DNA of 64,000 nucleotides from Cephalopachus bancanus (Eukaryota > Chordata > Mammalia > Primates > Tarsiidae), in the NCBI GenBank assembly GCA_027257055.1, contig JAPVLO010000989.1, forward strand, positions 310,001-374,000, in the 5' to 3' direction. Below the pieces are notes generated by a model, which made no database searches, was not told the DNA's origin, and worked only from the letters and a program-made list of their open reading frames with translations. Positions 27,353 through 37,253 of this stretch are shown here, piece by piece. Numbering within the stretch: position 1 is the stretch's first letter; each line of letters opens with the position of its first letter. The translations under genes were made by a program, and so were the position numbers.

Positions 27353-27641
27353 AGGCTGGACGTGGTGGCTCATGCCTATAATCCCAGCTCTTTGGGAGAC
27401 GGAGATGAGAGGATTGCCTGAGCTCACAGGTTTGAGACCAGCCCAGGCAACTTGGCGAGACCTCATCTCTACAGTAAACCAAAAAATTAGCCAGGCGTAG
27501 TGGCACATGCCTGTTATTCCAGCTACTTGGAAGGCTGAGGCGGAAGGATCACCCGAGCCCAGCAGGTCAAGGCTGCAGTGGCCATGATTGTGCCACTGCA
27601 TTCCAGCCTAGGGGATGGAGTGAGGCTCAAAAAAAAAAAAA
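27353..27641 (+). repeat. Alu SINE behind a left-arm monomer
   Basis: Full dimer. Its tail is followed by 'aatgtaagactct', matching the bases before the preceding monomer at 12 of 13 positions. Confidence 0.92.
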
Positions 27642-27942
27642 ATGTAAGACTCTCATGAGAGGTGAGTGTTTATTTAGGGAGTACGTTGCTAGGACAGGAG
27701 TAGCTAGGACAACTGCAGCTGTTTCACATTTGGACCTTGGGGAGAGGAAGCCCTGGGGCATATGGAGAAAGTGGTGACAGTGCTGGGTAGGAAAGGAAAA
27801 GGGTGAGGACCTCAAAGCCTGAACTGAAAAGAGAGAACAGGGTGTTGACCTGGGTTGGGAAAGGCCTTGGAAGTTGAAAGCCCAGGATTTGGACAAAAAG
27901 CCCTTGAGTTAGGCCACATTCCTTTCAGGTGCCTCTTCAAAG
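27642..27942. other. Unique intergenic DNA
   Basis: No coding exon or recognised transposon. Confidence 0.5.
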
Positions 27943-28059
27943 TAGGGTTGTCAGATTTAGAAAACTGAACAAACAAAATACCCAGGACACTGGGTAAATT
28001 TGAATTTCAGATAAACAACAAATCGCTTTTTAGTGGACGTATTTTATCTGGTAATCCTA
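27943..28059 (+). mobile_element. Short hAT-like inverted-repeat transposon
   Basis: 117 bases bounded by imperfect terminal repeats (TAGGGTTGTCAGAT / reverse of ATCTGGTAATCCTA). It is flanked by a perfect 8-base duplication 'cttcaaag' at 27935-27942 and 28060-28067. An 8-base duplication is the signature of hAT transposition. The family name was not assigned. Confidence 0.8.
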
Positions 28060-28263
28060 CTTCAAAGGCTGGCTTTCTGCAGAAAGTCACCCTTCCTTTT
28101 GTTTTCATTCTTTCCTTTTTACCTTTTATCACCTTGAGTTAGCCATTATCTGTCATGAGGGCTATTGCGAAGGCTTCCTGACTGATCTTCTGGCTCCTAG
28201 TCTCTCCACACTCCAGGTCAGTCTGCATTCTAAAATACCAGTCAGATGACATAAAATTCTTGC

Positions 28264-28566
28264 TTGAGCCCAGTGTGGTGGCTCAGGTCTGTAATCCCAG
28301 CACTTTGGGAAGTGGAGGCAGGAGAATTGCCTGAGCCCAGGGGTTTGAGACCAGCCTGGGCAACTTGGCGACACCTCATCTCTACAATAAAGCAAAAAAT
28401 TAGCCTGGCATGGTGGCACACACCTGTAGTTCCAGCTACTTGGAAGGCTGAGGTGGAAGGATCGCCTGAGCCCAGCAGGTTGAGGCTGTGGTGGCCGGGA
28501 GTGTGCCACTGTCCTCCAGCCTGGGTGACAGAATGAGACTCCAACTAAAAAAAAAAAAAAAAAAAA
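28264..28566 (+). repeat. Alu SINE
   Basis: 'gagcccagtgtggtggctca' to 'gactccaact' plus A19. Confidence 0.93.
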
Positions 28567-28573
28567 GAATTAA

Positions 28574-29050
28574 TGGCTGGGTGCAGTGGCTCATACCTGA
28601 AATCCAACACTTTTTTTTTGAGTTAGTCTCACTCTGTCGCCCAGACTGGGGTGTAGTGGCTGCTCCCGGCCACCGCAGCCTTGACCTGCTGCCTCGACCT
28701 GCTGGGCTCGGCGATCCTTCTGCCTCAGCCTTCCAAGTAGCTGGAACTACAAGTGCGTGCTACCACGCCCGACTAATTGAAATCCAACACTTTGGAAGGC
28801 CAAGGTGAGAGGATTGCCTCACCCCAGGGGTTTGAGACCAGCCGAGGCACCACAGGGAGACTTTGTCTCTACAAAAATTTTTTTAAAAATTAGCCCTGTG
28901 GTGGAGCATACCTGTAGTCCCAGCTGCTCGGGAGGCTGAGGTGAAAGGATTGCCTGAGTCCAAGAGTTTGAGGCTACAGTGAGCCATGAGCATGCCACTG
29001 TACTCCAGCCTGGGCAACAGAATAAAACCCCAATTCCAAAAAAAAAAAAT
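28574..29050 (+). repeat. Old Alu split by a nested truncated Alu
   Basis: The head is 28574-28613 and the body resumes at 28779. The break is flanked by the duplicated 'gaaatccaacacttt' (28599-28613 and 28779-28793). Confidence 0.92.
28611..28778 (-). repeat. 5'-truncated Alu nested in the Alu at 28574-29050
   Basis: T-tail plus right monomer only, ending 'accacgcccgactaatt'. Perfect 15-base target duplication. Confidence 0.92.
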
Positions 29051-29505
29051 AGATTGATGAACTATATCAGGGCTTTGGGGATTGGAGTAATGAAGAATTG
29101 GCTAGTAAGCAGAGAGAGAGAGCTCTAAAGCACATAGGAAGAACAGATGTCAGGAGCTGCTGTTACCTCTTGCAATAGGACACAAGAAGAACCCTGTACC
29201 CCCAGTCTGAGATCCAGACACTGTTGAAAAGGGCATGGCTGTGGGCTTACCGATGACAGAGGAGTTGCAGTGTGGCCATGCTGGTGGAATGTGCTGGAAG
29301 TCTGCCTTCTAAAATTTACAGGAATTCTACCGCCTAGAGTGCCCATTATGGGAGGTGGCTCACCGGAGGCATTTGGCTAGTCCAAAGCTACAGGGCACTG
29401 AGTGCTGCTGGCAACTGTGCACTTCAGGGGTTGAGTCCCGGGGAAGCCATGTTTTGGGGCCCACCAGAACCGGGAAACAATGGTTCCTCTTGAAATGTTC
29501 CTCCA
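29051..29505. other. Unique intergenic DNA
   Basis: No exon with convincing splice sites and no repeat recognised. Confidence 0.5.
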
Positions 29506-29506
29506 A

Positions 29507-29801
29507 GCCAGGCTCAGGGGCTCAGCCTGTAATCCTGCGCCTTTGGGAGGCTGAGGTGAGTGGATTGCCTGAGCCCGCGGGTTTGAGACCCGCCTGGGCA
29601 GGCGAGACCTCATCTCTACAATGAATCAAAAAAATTAGCTGGGCGTGGTGGTGTGTGCCTGTAGTTCCAGCTACTTGGAAGGCTGAGGCAGAGGGATCGC
29701 TGGAGCCCAGCAGGTCAAGGCTGCGGTGGCCGGAAGCGGCCACTGCACTCCAGTCTGGATGACAATGAGACTCCAAGTCAAAAAAAAAAAAAAAAAAAAA
29801 T
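29507..29801 (+). repeat. Alu SINE with target duplication
   Basis: 'aaatgttcctcca' immediately before the head and after the A22 tail, perfect over 13 bases. Confidence 0.95.
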
Positions 29802-29802
29802 G

Positions 29803-30705
29803 TTCCTCCAGTGTCCTCTACTGACAAACTAAAATTGTCCCAGCCGGCAAAGAAAAAATACTTAAGAGCCCAGAACCATTTCATAGAGCAGGTAAAAAGG
29901 ATTAATTTAGAACTTCAAGGCGCTCTTCCTGGTTGTTCAACAGCTGGAAAATTCACTGGTCTGCAGAAAGCTCTAGATCTAAAGTGTCACTTTCCTCGCT
30001 TGGGCACAAGTCACAGGGAAATGTGGGTGTCCCCACTTCCAAGGCCTGACCACCGCCTACTGGGCCTTCTTGATGGATCTTGTTTCCCGACCTCCCCATT
30101 TTTGGTTCCGGGTATTTGGTTTTCTTAGGTGAAATTGTATCAGAATGGAGAGGTATGACAGTAAAGTGGGTCCCTGAAGTGAGGAGAGAGGAGAAGGAGG
30201 AAGGGAAATAAAGGGCAGAATTAGTGAGAACTTGTCCAAGAAGACTTCCGTGGCTCTCCACAAGCAAAGCCCCCTTTCTGCAGACTGCCTCAGCCTGTCG
30301 TGGGTTTTCATCTTCTCCACAAAGGTCCGGCACAGGAGATTTGTGGTGTACAAGTGCTTTCACTTCTGAACTTCTGCTCACTGCTTATAGATGGTATGGG
30401 ACCCTGCGGTCCCACAGCCTGGGCAGCTGGGGCTGGTGACCCAAGCTGAGCTTGAGCTCGGCATGTAGCATATGGGCCAACAGCTGCAGTGCCTGGTGTA
30501 GCTGCATCTGCACCTAGCAGGGGGTGTGGGGGTGACCAGCTGCCAGCCATTACAAAGTCCAGGCAGAGGATGCACACAAGTACTGCTTGCCATCCCCCAC
30601 AATGCCTAATCCTCTGCCAGTCCTTGGTGGAAGGAAGAATAGTTGGTTTTATTATGTTCTAATTTTGGCCTGAGCTCTCCACTGACTCTCAAAACATCTC
30701 ACTTT
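29803..30705. other. Non-repetitive intergenic DNA with one possible terminal exon
   Basis: No familiar repeat. On the minus strand a pyrimidine-rich acceptor ending 'ccccctgctag' precedes 30513. A 42-codon open stretch then runs to TAA at 30385-30387, and an AATAAA lies at 30648-30653 (minus). Its phase does not match the exon at 31436-31526, so its membership in the candidate gene is unproven. Confidence 0.4.
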
Positions 30706-30982
30706 TTCTTTTTTTTTTTTTTGTTTTGAGCGGGAGTCTCACTCCATTGCCCAGGTTGGAGTGCAGTGGTGTGCTCACTACCACTGCAGCCTCGGCCTGC
30801 TGGGCTTAGGTGATCCTTCCGCCTCGGCCTTCCAAGTAGCTGGAACCATAGGTGCACACCACCACACCCAGCTAATTTTCTTATTTATTGTAGAGATGGT
30901 CTTGAACCAGCAGGCTCAGGCAGTCCTCTCACCTCTGCCTCCCAAAATGCTGGGATTACAGGCATGAGCCACTGTGCCCAGC
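30706..30982 (-). repeat. Alu SINE
   Basis: T-tail; ends 'gagccactgtgcccagc'. Confidence 0.92.
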
Positions 30983-30983
30983 T

Positions 30984-31270
30984 TTTTCTTTTTTTGAGTC
31001 AGGGTCTCATCCTGTCGCCCAGATTGGATTGCAGTGGCTCATCGCAGCCTTGATCTCTTGGGCTCAGGTGATTCTCCCGCTTCAGCCTCTCAAGTAGCTA
31101 GCACTACAGGTGTGCGCCACCACACTTGGCTAATTTTTGTTATTTTTTTTGTAGAGCCAAGGTCTCACTATATTTCCTGGGCTCGTCTTGAACAACCTGA
31201 GCTCAAGCTATTTTCCCACCTCAGCCTCCCAAAGTGCTGAGATTACAGGCATGAGCCACCATGCCTGGCC
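30984..31270 (-). repeat. Old Alu (AluJ-like)
   Basis: 'tttgagtcagggtctcatcc' to 'gccaccatgcctggcc'. Confidence 0.9.
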
Positions 31271-31431
31271 TTCAAAACATCTTTCTACTGGTGAGTAACG
31301 CCTAGGGAAAAAAAAAGTCTCACTATCTCACTGACTTCAACTCAAGAATGACCAGGTCAGACCCTCTACCCAAGCCACCTCCTGTCTTCCTGCTCTTTCC
31401 CATGTCTCCACTAGGGAAATCATCCTAGTAC

Positions 31432-34400
31432 TCACTTCCTGTACCCTTCCAGTTTTATGGGCTCCATGGGACCAGGTGCCCCATCTTTGTCCAATAATTC
31501 CAGTTCATAGGCTTCTGCCTGCTCACCTGCTGGACTGGGTTGGACCTGGGACTGTTGCCTCCCACGGCCACTGTGTGTCATTGCAGGAGCCATGGCCACC
31601 TGCGGCTGTGTTCCCCACAGGCTGACTGGCACAAGCCCACACTTGGCAGGAGGGTGGTGGTCGGTACACCCTGCCAACCCAGCTGTGCCCACATGGCCAA
31701 CCCTCATCCCTGCCGGAACCCGGGAGCAGCTTTTCTCGGGGTGACAGTCTGGGTGCTGTGGGATTTTCAGTGCCTGCAAGCCTTTCTGTTCTAGATAGGC
31801 CTGTGCCCGTCTCTTGCATGCTCTGGCTCTGTCCTACATCTTAGATCCTGTTTTCTGACTCCATTCTCCTTCCTGGCTACCTCAAGGCAGGTCCTGGGAG
31901 GTCCAAGAGGAAGCTCTCGAGCACAGTCCCACAATGCCCTCTGCTTGGAGGTCACTTGCACCCTGCACCCACTGTGAGTCTGGTCAAGGCCAGGGAGGTG
32001 GTCAGACTTAGCAGAGGGCCTTTCTTTCTTTCTTTTTTTTATTTATTGTAGAGATGAGTTGCCCAGGCGGGTCTCGAATCCGCGGGCTCAGGCAATCCAC
32101 TCCACCTCAGTCTCCCAAAGGTGCGAGATTACAGGCTGAGCCACCGAGCCCGGCTAGGGCCTTTCTTATGCAAGAGTAAGATTCACAGAATGGTCTGGTA
32201 ATGCCATTTTTTTTTTTTTTTTGAGCTAGAGTCTTACTCTGTTGCAGTGCAGACACAATCAGTTACCACAGTCTCAACCTCCTGGGCTCAGGTGATTCTT
32301 CTGCCTCAGCCTTCCAAGCAGCTGGGACTACAGGCAAGTGCCACCACACCGGCTAATTATTTGATTTTTCATAGAGACGAGGTCTCACTAAATTGCCTGG
32401 GCGGCCTCGAATTCCTGGGCTCAGGCAAGCCTCCCAAAGTGCTGGGATTACAGGCATGAGCCACCACACCCAGCCTGGTAATGCTTTTAACTGGCAAGAA
32501 CTTGAGACTCAGACTTCTTTGGACCTCTGTGAGGTTCAAAGGACAGGGTCAGGGATATTCCTGGTCCAACCTTTCTTGGGGGCCAGACTTCTGCGTGGGG
32601 AGCCTTAAGATGCCTTAGTGGAGACACTGAAGGGATGGCAGTAGGGGTGAGAGCCAGAAGGGTTAGGGCAGGCAGTCAGGCCTTTGGTTCCAGCAGTCTT
32701 ATTAACTGGTGCTCCTTGGGAGATGCCATCCCCCCACATCCTCCGTGGGTGAATTCTCTGGCCACCCCAGGACTCCTGCTCATTGCTAAGGGGCGAGGCT
32801 GAGGGTGGGCTCCTGGCCGAGGCAGTAGGAGCCTTTCTTCCTTATCATTCTCGTCTACTTTTCCCACATCTCCTTTCTCTTCTCTGTTGTCGTACCTGGC
32901 TTTTGCCCCGAAATTAAACTCCTTTAGAGTATGTGCTTCTGGTTAAAATCCAAAGGGGAAAGATTTAGGACATTTCAGGGGAATCCTTCACCCCCATCAA
33001 GAATGTGTTTAGCAGGGCTCCGTGGCTCAGCCTGTAATCCCGTGCTTTGGGAGGCTGAGGTGAGTGGACTGCCTAAGCCCGCGGGTTCGAGACCTGCCTG
33101 GGCAACTTGGCGAGCCCTCATCTCTACAATAAATCAAAAACTAGTCGGGCGTGGTAGCGCGCGCCTGTAGTTCCAGGTACTCGGAAAGCTGAGGTGGAAG
33201 GATCGCCGGAGCCCAGCAGGTTGAGGCTGCAGTGGCCGGGAGCGGCCACTGCACTCCAGTCTGGGCAACAGAGTGAGACTCCAACTCAAAACAAACAAAA
33301 CAAAACAAAAAGAATGTGTTTAAATCTCGAGCTGATAATAAAGGGTAGAGAAAGTGATATAAATAAATCAAGCCTCAATAGAGAAATCAAGTGAATGTTT
33401 TAGAGGCCTCATGGGGCCCCTAGCTGTCCCAGGTCTGCTGGCCTGCCTGTCCCACACGAGGCCCATGACTGGGGTTGCTGCCACCACGACAGGCCCAAGA
33501 GTTGTCCAGGGTACTCCAACTTTAGGGCTCTGCCCTACCTACAGCGTGCCCCTCATTTTCCCTCTGGGCCATGTGGTCAGCCAAGGCCTTAGCATGCCTG
33601 GTTGAGTCATAGCTAGGGTGTGGTAGGGGTGGGAGATCCCACCCAGGCTGCAGAAGCCTCCTCCTCTCCTCTGTGAGGATCTGTGTAGGTATCTATTCAT
33701 AGCAGCTTAGGTCCCCTAAACCACCTCTCACTAGCACATCCAGCTAAAAACTGGGAAGCAGAACATCACAAGTCTGGAGATGTGGCAACTCCTAGTAGGC
33801 TGGAGAAGGGTGGTATCTGGGGATACCTCCATTGCGGCAGTCCTGTGTATGTGTGGGTTTGGGATGAGATCAGTGCTTCCAGACCCCTTGCCTTTCCCAC
33901 ACCCCTTGGAGATCAGCGGGAGGGCTGGAGCTGCTGTGGGACAGGATGGCCCACTGGAAGAGGGGATCACAGGAGCCAGGCCAGGGCCTCCCCAGGATCC
34001 AGACCCTTGGGGCCCTTACCTCCCTTCCAGACCTGCCCATGTGGGTGCTGCTCATCTGCTGAGGGGGCGCTAGCTGGAACTATCTGCTGTAGCCTTAGAA
34101 TCTGCAAGGGGAGGAGTGCCGCCACTAGGGCTTATGAGGACTGGAGGCCTGGCTCTTATCAAGGAGAAGGACAGAGTGGACAGCTGGGGCCTTGTCTGTA
34201 GCTCATTTTCACCTCATGCCAGTATTCTAGGTAAATCATCCCACTGCTGTTGTACTGCTTAACATCCCTGTCTCCTTACTGTCCACAGCAATTTGGCTTC
34301 AAGCTATCTAGACAAATCTTAACTGTTGCATCCCTGGCATACTTTCAGGCCAATGTACTTTACACTTGGCTCCCCTCTGCTTGGTACATCCCTCCCTTCT

Positions 34401-35180
34401 TTCTTCCAACACCTTGACTTTTTGTTTTTTTTTTGAGTTGGAGTCTCACTCTGTCGCCCACACTGGAGTGCAGTGGCCGCTCCCGGCCACCGCAGCCTCT
34501 ACCTGCTGGGCTCCGGCGATCCTTCCACCTCAGCCTTCCAAGTAGCTGGAACTACAAGCGCGCGCTACCACGCCTGGCTGACTTTTTGATTTATTGTAGA
34601 GATGAGGTCTCGCTGCCCAGGTGGGTCTCGAACGTGCGGGCTCAGGTAATCCACTCACCTTGGCCTCCCAAAGTGCTGGGATTACAGGCTGAGCCACCGA
34701 GCCCGGCCTCACCTTGACTTTCAAGGTCCACCCATTAACCTCCTCTCTGTGCTCCCAATCTCCTAACACAATGTCTTGTTCCTGTTGGTACACATGGCAG
34801 CTTAATGAATGAAGCCTGGCCTAGAGGCCAGGTTTACTCTCCTTGTCCCACTCCACCTGGGACGGGGGACAGCAAAGGAAGGCACAGGCCTCAGGAGTGC
34901 CTGGGAACTGTAGCAGCAGGCTTGGCTGGAGGACCTGCAGCTACCGGGAAAGTTCCCTCTGCTCCACTGGGAGCTGGGCATGAGTTCTTTCATAAAGTAG
35001 GAGGATATACAGGAGGTAGAAAGAAAAGGGGGACCTAGGCTCCAGCAGTCACCTCCTTTCTGGAGACCTTCTCTTGAGCATCAATCTCCTCTGGAGTGGG
35101 AGGGAACTCAGCATTTTGCCTTTGGTGGGGTGTGAAGGGAGTACAGCCAGGAAGGGGAAGGAAGTTCTTGTGCTTTGGCA
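31432..35180 (-). CDS. Candidate unrecognised multi-exon gene between SNAPIN and CHTOP (partial model)
   Basis: Four minus-strand exons join in one frame. A: 35053-35180 (acceptor 'tccatcttttccag', donor GAG|gtgact). B: 34020-34101 ('ctccccttgcag', GAG|gtaagg). C: 33539-33670 ('agatcctcacag', TAG|gtaggg). D: 31436-31526 ('cagtccagcag', GAA|gtgagt). Phases fit: A begins with two bases and ends in phase 0, B ends with one base, C starts with two and ends with one, D starts with two. The joined stretch is about 144 codons without a stop. Exon A gives proline-rich text ([20 protein letters not shown], then [17 protein letters not shown]). C gives a helix-like [17 protein letters not shown] gives an acidic [12 protein letters not shown]. 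Unspliced, D stops at TGA 31432-31434. No ATG is found in A; a split A|TG at its start is possible. I do not recognise the family. It could also be a decayed gene or a noncoding transcript. Confidence 0.45.
31535..32015. other. Intron-like unique DNA of the candidate gene
   Basis: Unique sequence upstream (minus sense) of exon D. Nothing else recognised. Confidence 0.45.
32035..32154 (-). repeat. Free Alu left monomer with its own target duplication
   Basis: A 120-base reverse left arm: T-rich tail, 'atttattgtagagatgag', B-box hairpin, ending 'gagccaccgagcccggct'. 'agggcctttctt' occurs on both sides, so this monomer was inserted on its own. Confidence 0.92.
32202..32476 (-). repeat. Alu SINE, older copy
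   Basis: T18 tail; ends 'gagccaccacacccagc'. 'tggtaatgc' on both sides. Confidence 0.92.
32478..33010. other. Unique DNA, intron of the candidate gene
   Basis: Contains a minus-strand open stretch at 32676-32867 without a good acceptor/donor pair. Not called as an exon. Confidence 0.4.
33012..33312 (+). repeat. Young Alu with target duplication
   Basis: Perfect 'aagaatgtgttta' flanks. Tail (aaaac)n. Confidence 0.95.
34423..34709 (-). repeat. Young Alu with target duplication
   Basis: 'caccttgacttt' before the T-tail and after 'gagcccggcc'. Confidence 0.95.
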
Positions 35181-35534
35181 CTGGAAAAGATGGAGGAAAC
35201 TGAGGGTTCAATTCTGCAAAGCTCACTAGATCCCTAGCCCTCTGCTAGTCCCCCACTACCCATCTCCCTTGGGACTCCCAGACACCCCACATCACACAGT
35301 ACTCAAGTTTGGATTGTCCTGACCAAAATTTCCTACCCAGCACCCAATACATACAACCTCCCAGCAGCTTAGGGTGCAAGGCAGTCCAATGTCAACTGGC
35401 CTGCCTGGTTGGAGGTGGTCAGGTTCTTCTGTTCCCTAAAACATGGGGGAAAAAAGGAAACCAGTCCCAGGGTCCAAGGGTCCAGAATGTTGCCCAGGGG
35501 TTTTTATGGAGTTCATAATCTTTCTCTAGGGATT

Positions 35535-35788
35535 GCTTCCCGTCATCCAGGCTGGAGTGCAGTGGCACACTTACGGCCACCACAGCCTCGACTTGCTGGG
35601 CTCTGGTGATCCTTCCAAGTGCCGGAACTACAGGCGGCCACTAGCATGCCCAGCTAATTTTTTATTTATTGTAAAGACGAGGTCTCGCCAAGTTGCCTGG
35701 GCTGGTCTCAAACCCACGGGCTCAGGCAATCCATTTGCCTCAGCCTCCCAAAGTGTTGGGATTACAGGCTGAGCCACTGAGCCCCGCA
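35535..35788 (-). repeat. Alu SINE without tail
   Basis: Begins in 'ccaggctggagtgcagtggc'; ends 'gagccactgagccccgc'. Confidence 0.88.
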
Positions 35789-36079
35789 TTTTTTTTTAAA
35801 GTCAGAGTCTAACTCAGTCACCCAGGCTGGAGTGCAGTGGCACGCTCATGGCCACCGCAGCCTCAACCTGCTGGGCTCGGGTGATCCTTCCACCTCAGCC
35901 TTCCAAGTAGCTGGAACCACAGGGACACGCCACCACTATGCCAGGCTAATTTTTTGATTTACTGTAGAGTCGAGGTCTCACTAAGTTACTCAGGCCTTGA
36001 ACCCATGCATGCAGGCACTCCTCTCGCCTCTGCCTCCCAAAGTGCTGGGATTACAGACATGAGCCACCACGCCCGGCCT
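35789..36079 (-). repeat. Alu SINE
   Basis: T-tail, 'aagtcagagtctaactcagt' to 'gagccaccacgcccggcc'. Confidence 0.92.
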
Positions 36080-37253
36080 TCTCCAGGGGTTAATCAAAGG
36101 AGATAAAATTGTTCACTTTCTGCCTCATACCTCTTACCTCCAGAATTTTAACACAACCAGATTAAAAAGATTCATCTAGAAAAGGGGTTTATCAAGACAC
36201 CATTAAAGTAGCCATAGCACTGTAAGGAGCCCCAGAGATAAACAGAAAGTCTAGGTTGGATATGAGAGAACAATTTGTTATAATGAACCAGAAGTACAAA
36301 TTTCCACTGAAACTGGAACAGTTGACAGAATATGGCTGAACTTAGTTAACCTTTAAGAGAAATAAGAAAAAGGCCAAACAAAGCCAGTGAATGGGAAAGC
36401 CCGAGACTGGTTTGGGATAAACGCCAGGATAACTGCATTTGAGCATGAGTATCTTTCAATTCCTCCCAGCTGTCTATTATCATTCTCTCATCCTTCTCCC
36501 TTCTGACAAACCTGCTAAACCAAATGGTTCTTCCTCTAGATTGTAGATGTAAGCAAGTCCAATAATACCCCTGTGGACATGATAGAAAGCCAAGAGTAAA
36601 GTCTGTAAATCTCATACAAGGGTAAAAGTGCAAGTATTCAATCTGGCATTCTGGTTATCATCCATGTGGTGTCAACACACATGGTAGCAACTTCAATGAA
36701 ATCAGAACTGCCACCAAATGTAATCTGTAGTGATATCAATGTTCTTAATTTCCTACACTAAGTTATCAATGTGGCAGAATGCATTTTTGAGCTCCAGACT
36801 TTCTAAACACTTCCAAGATGCTATTAAAGAGAATATAGAACACAACTCTGAGAAACCTTGGCATAGGAAGGAACACTGACTGGATCTTTCTGGGACCTTT
36901 TTGTGGGGGTACAGATGAACAGAAGAAATGTTAGCATGTCAGAGAATATGACAGGTGAGGGGAGGCGGAGGTAGGAAGAGGGTGTTCTAGCCCCAAGGCT
37001 AACGCATTCATGTTCAAAGAGAAGTCTGGGTAGAGGGGGGAAAAAATCAAGGGGAGAAAAAGGTTTCATATAACACAGTATCAAAAAGTAAAAGGAACAC
37101 ACTAAATGCACAAACTGGTAACAGGTAAGTCCATAGCCTATTGTGATAGGTCCATCCAGCAACAATCTGGTTTCTTATCATCTGTCATTTCTAGGTTATT
37201 TACAGATGTGATGACTTTTTAACAAGAGTCTCTCACAGGAAGGTGGGCAGGCT
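36080..37253 (-). other. CHTOP: CHTOP 3' UTR and downstream flank
   Basis: Repeat-free, AT-rich DNA after the CHTOP stop. I could not find an unambiguous minus-strand AATAAA here, so the 3' end is not placed. Confidence 0.5.

Noticed and set aside
31290..31413. A second exon just after the one at 31436-31526
   Set aside because: The open segment and its 'ttccctag' acceptor are there, but the intron would be only about 22 bases, too short for normal splicing.
32676..32867. Minus-strand open stretch considered as an extra exon of the candidate gene
   Set aside because: No convincing acceptor and donor pair, and the flanking exons already join in phase without it.
36140..36180. Mini-exon with a start ATG (donor GAG|gtaaga) as first exon of the candidate gene
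   Set aside because: It ends with two leftover bases, which puts the exon at 35053-35180 into a frame with an early stop.
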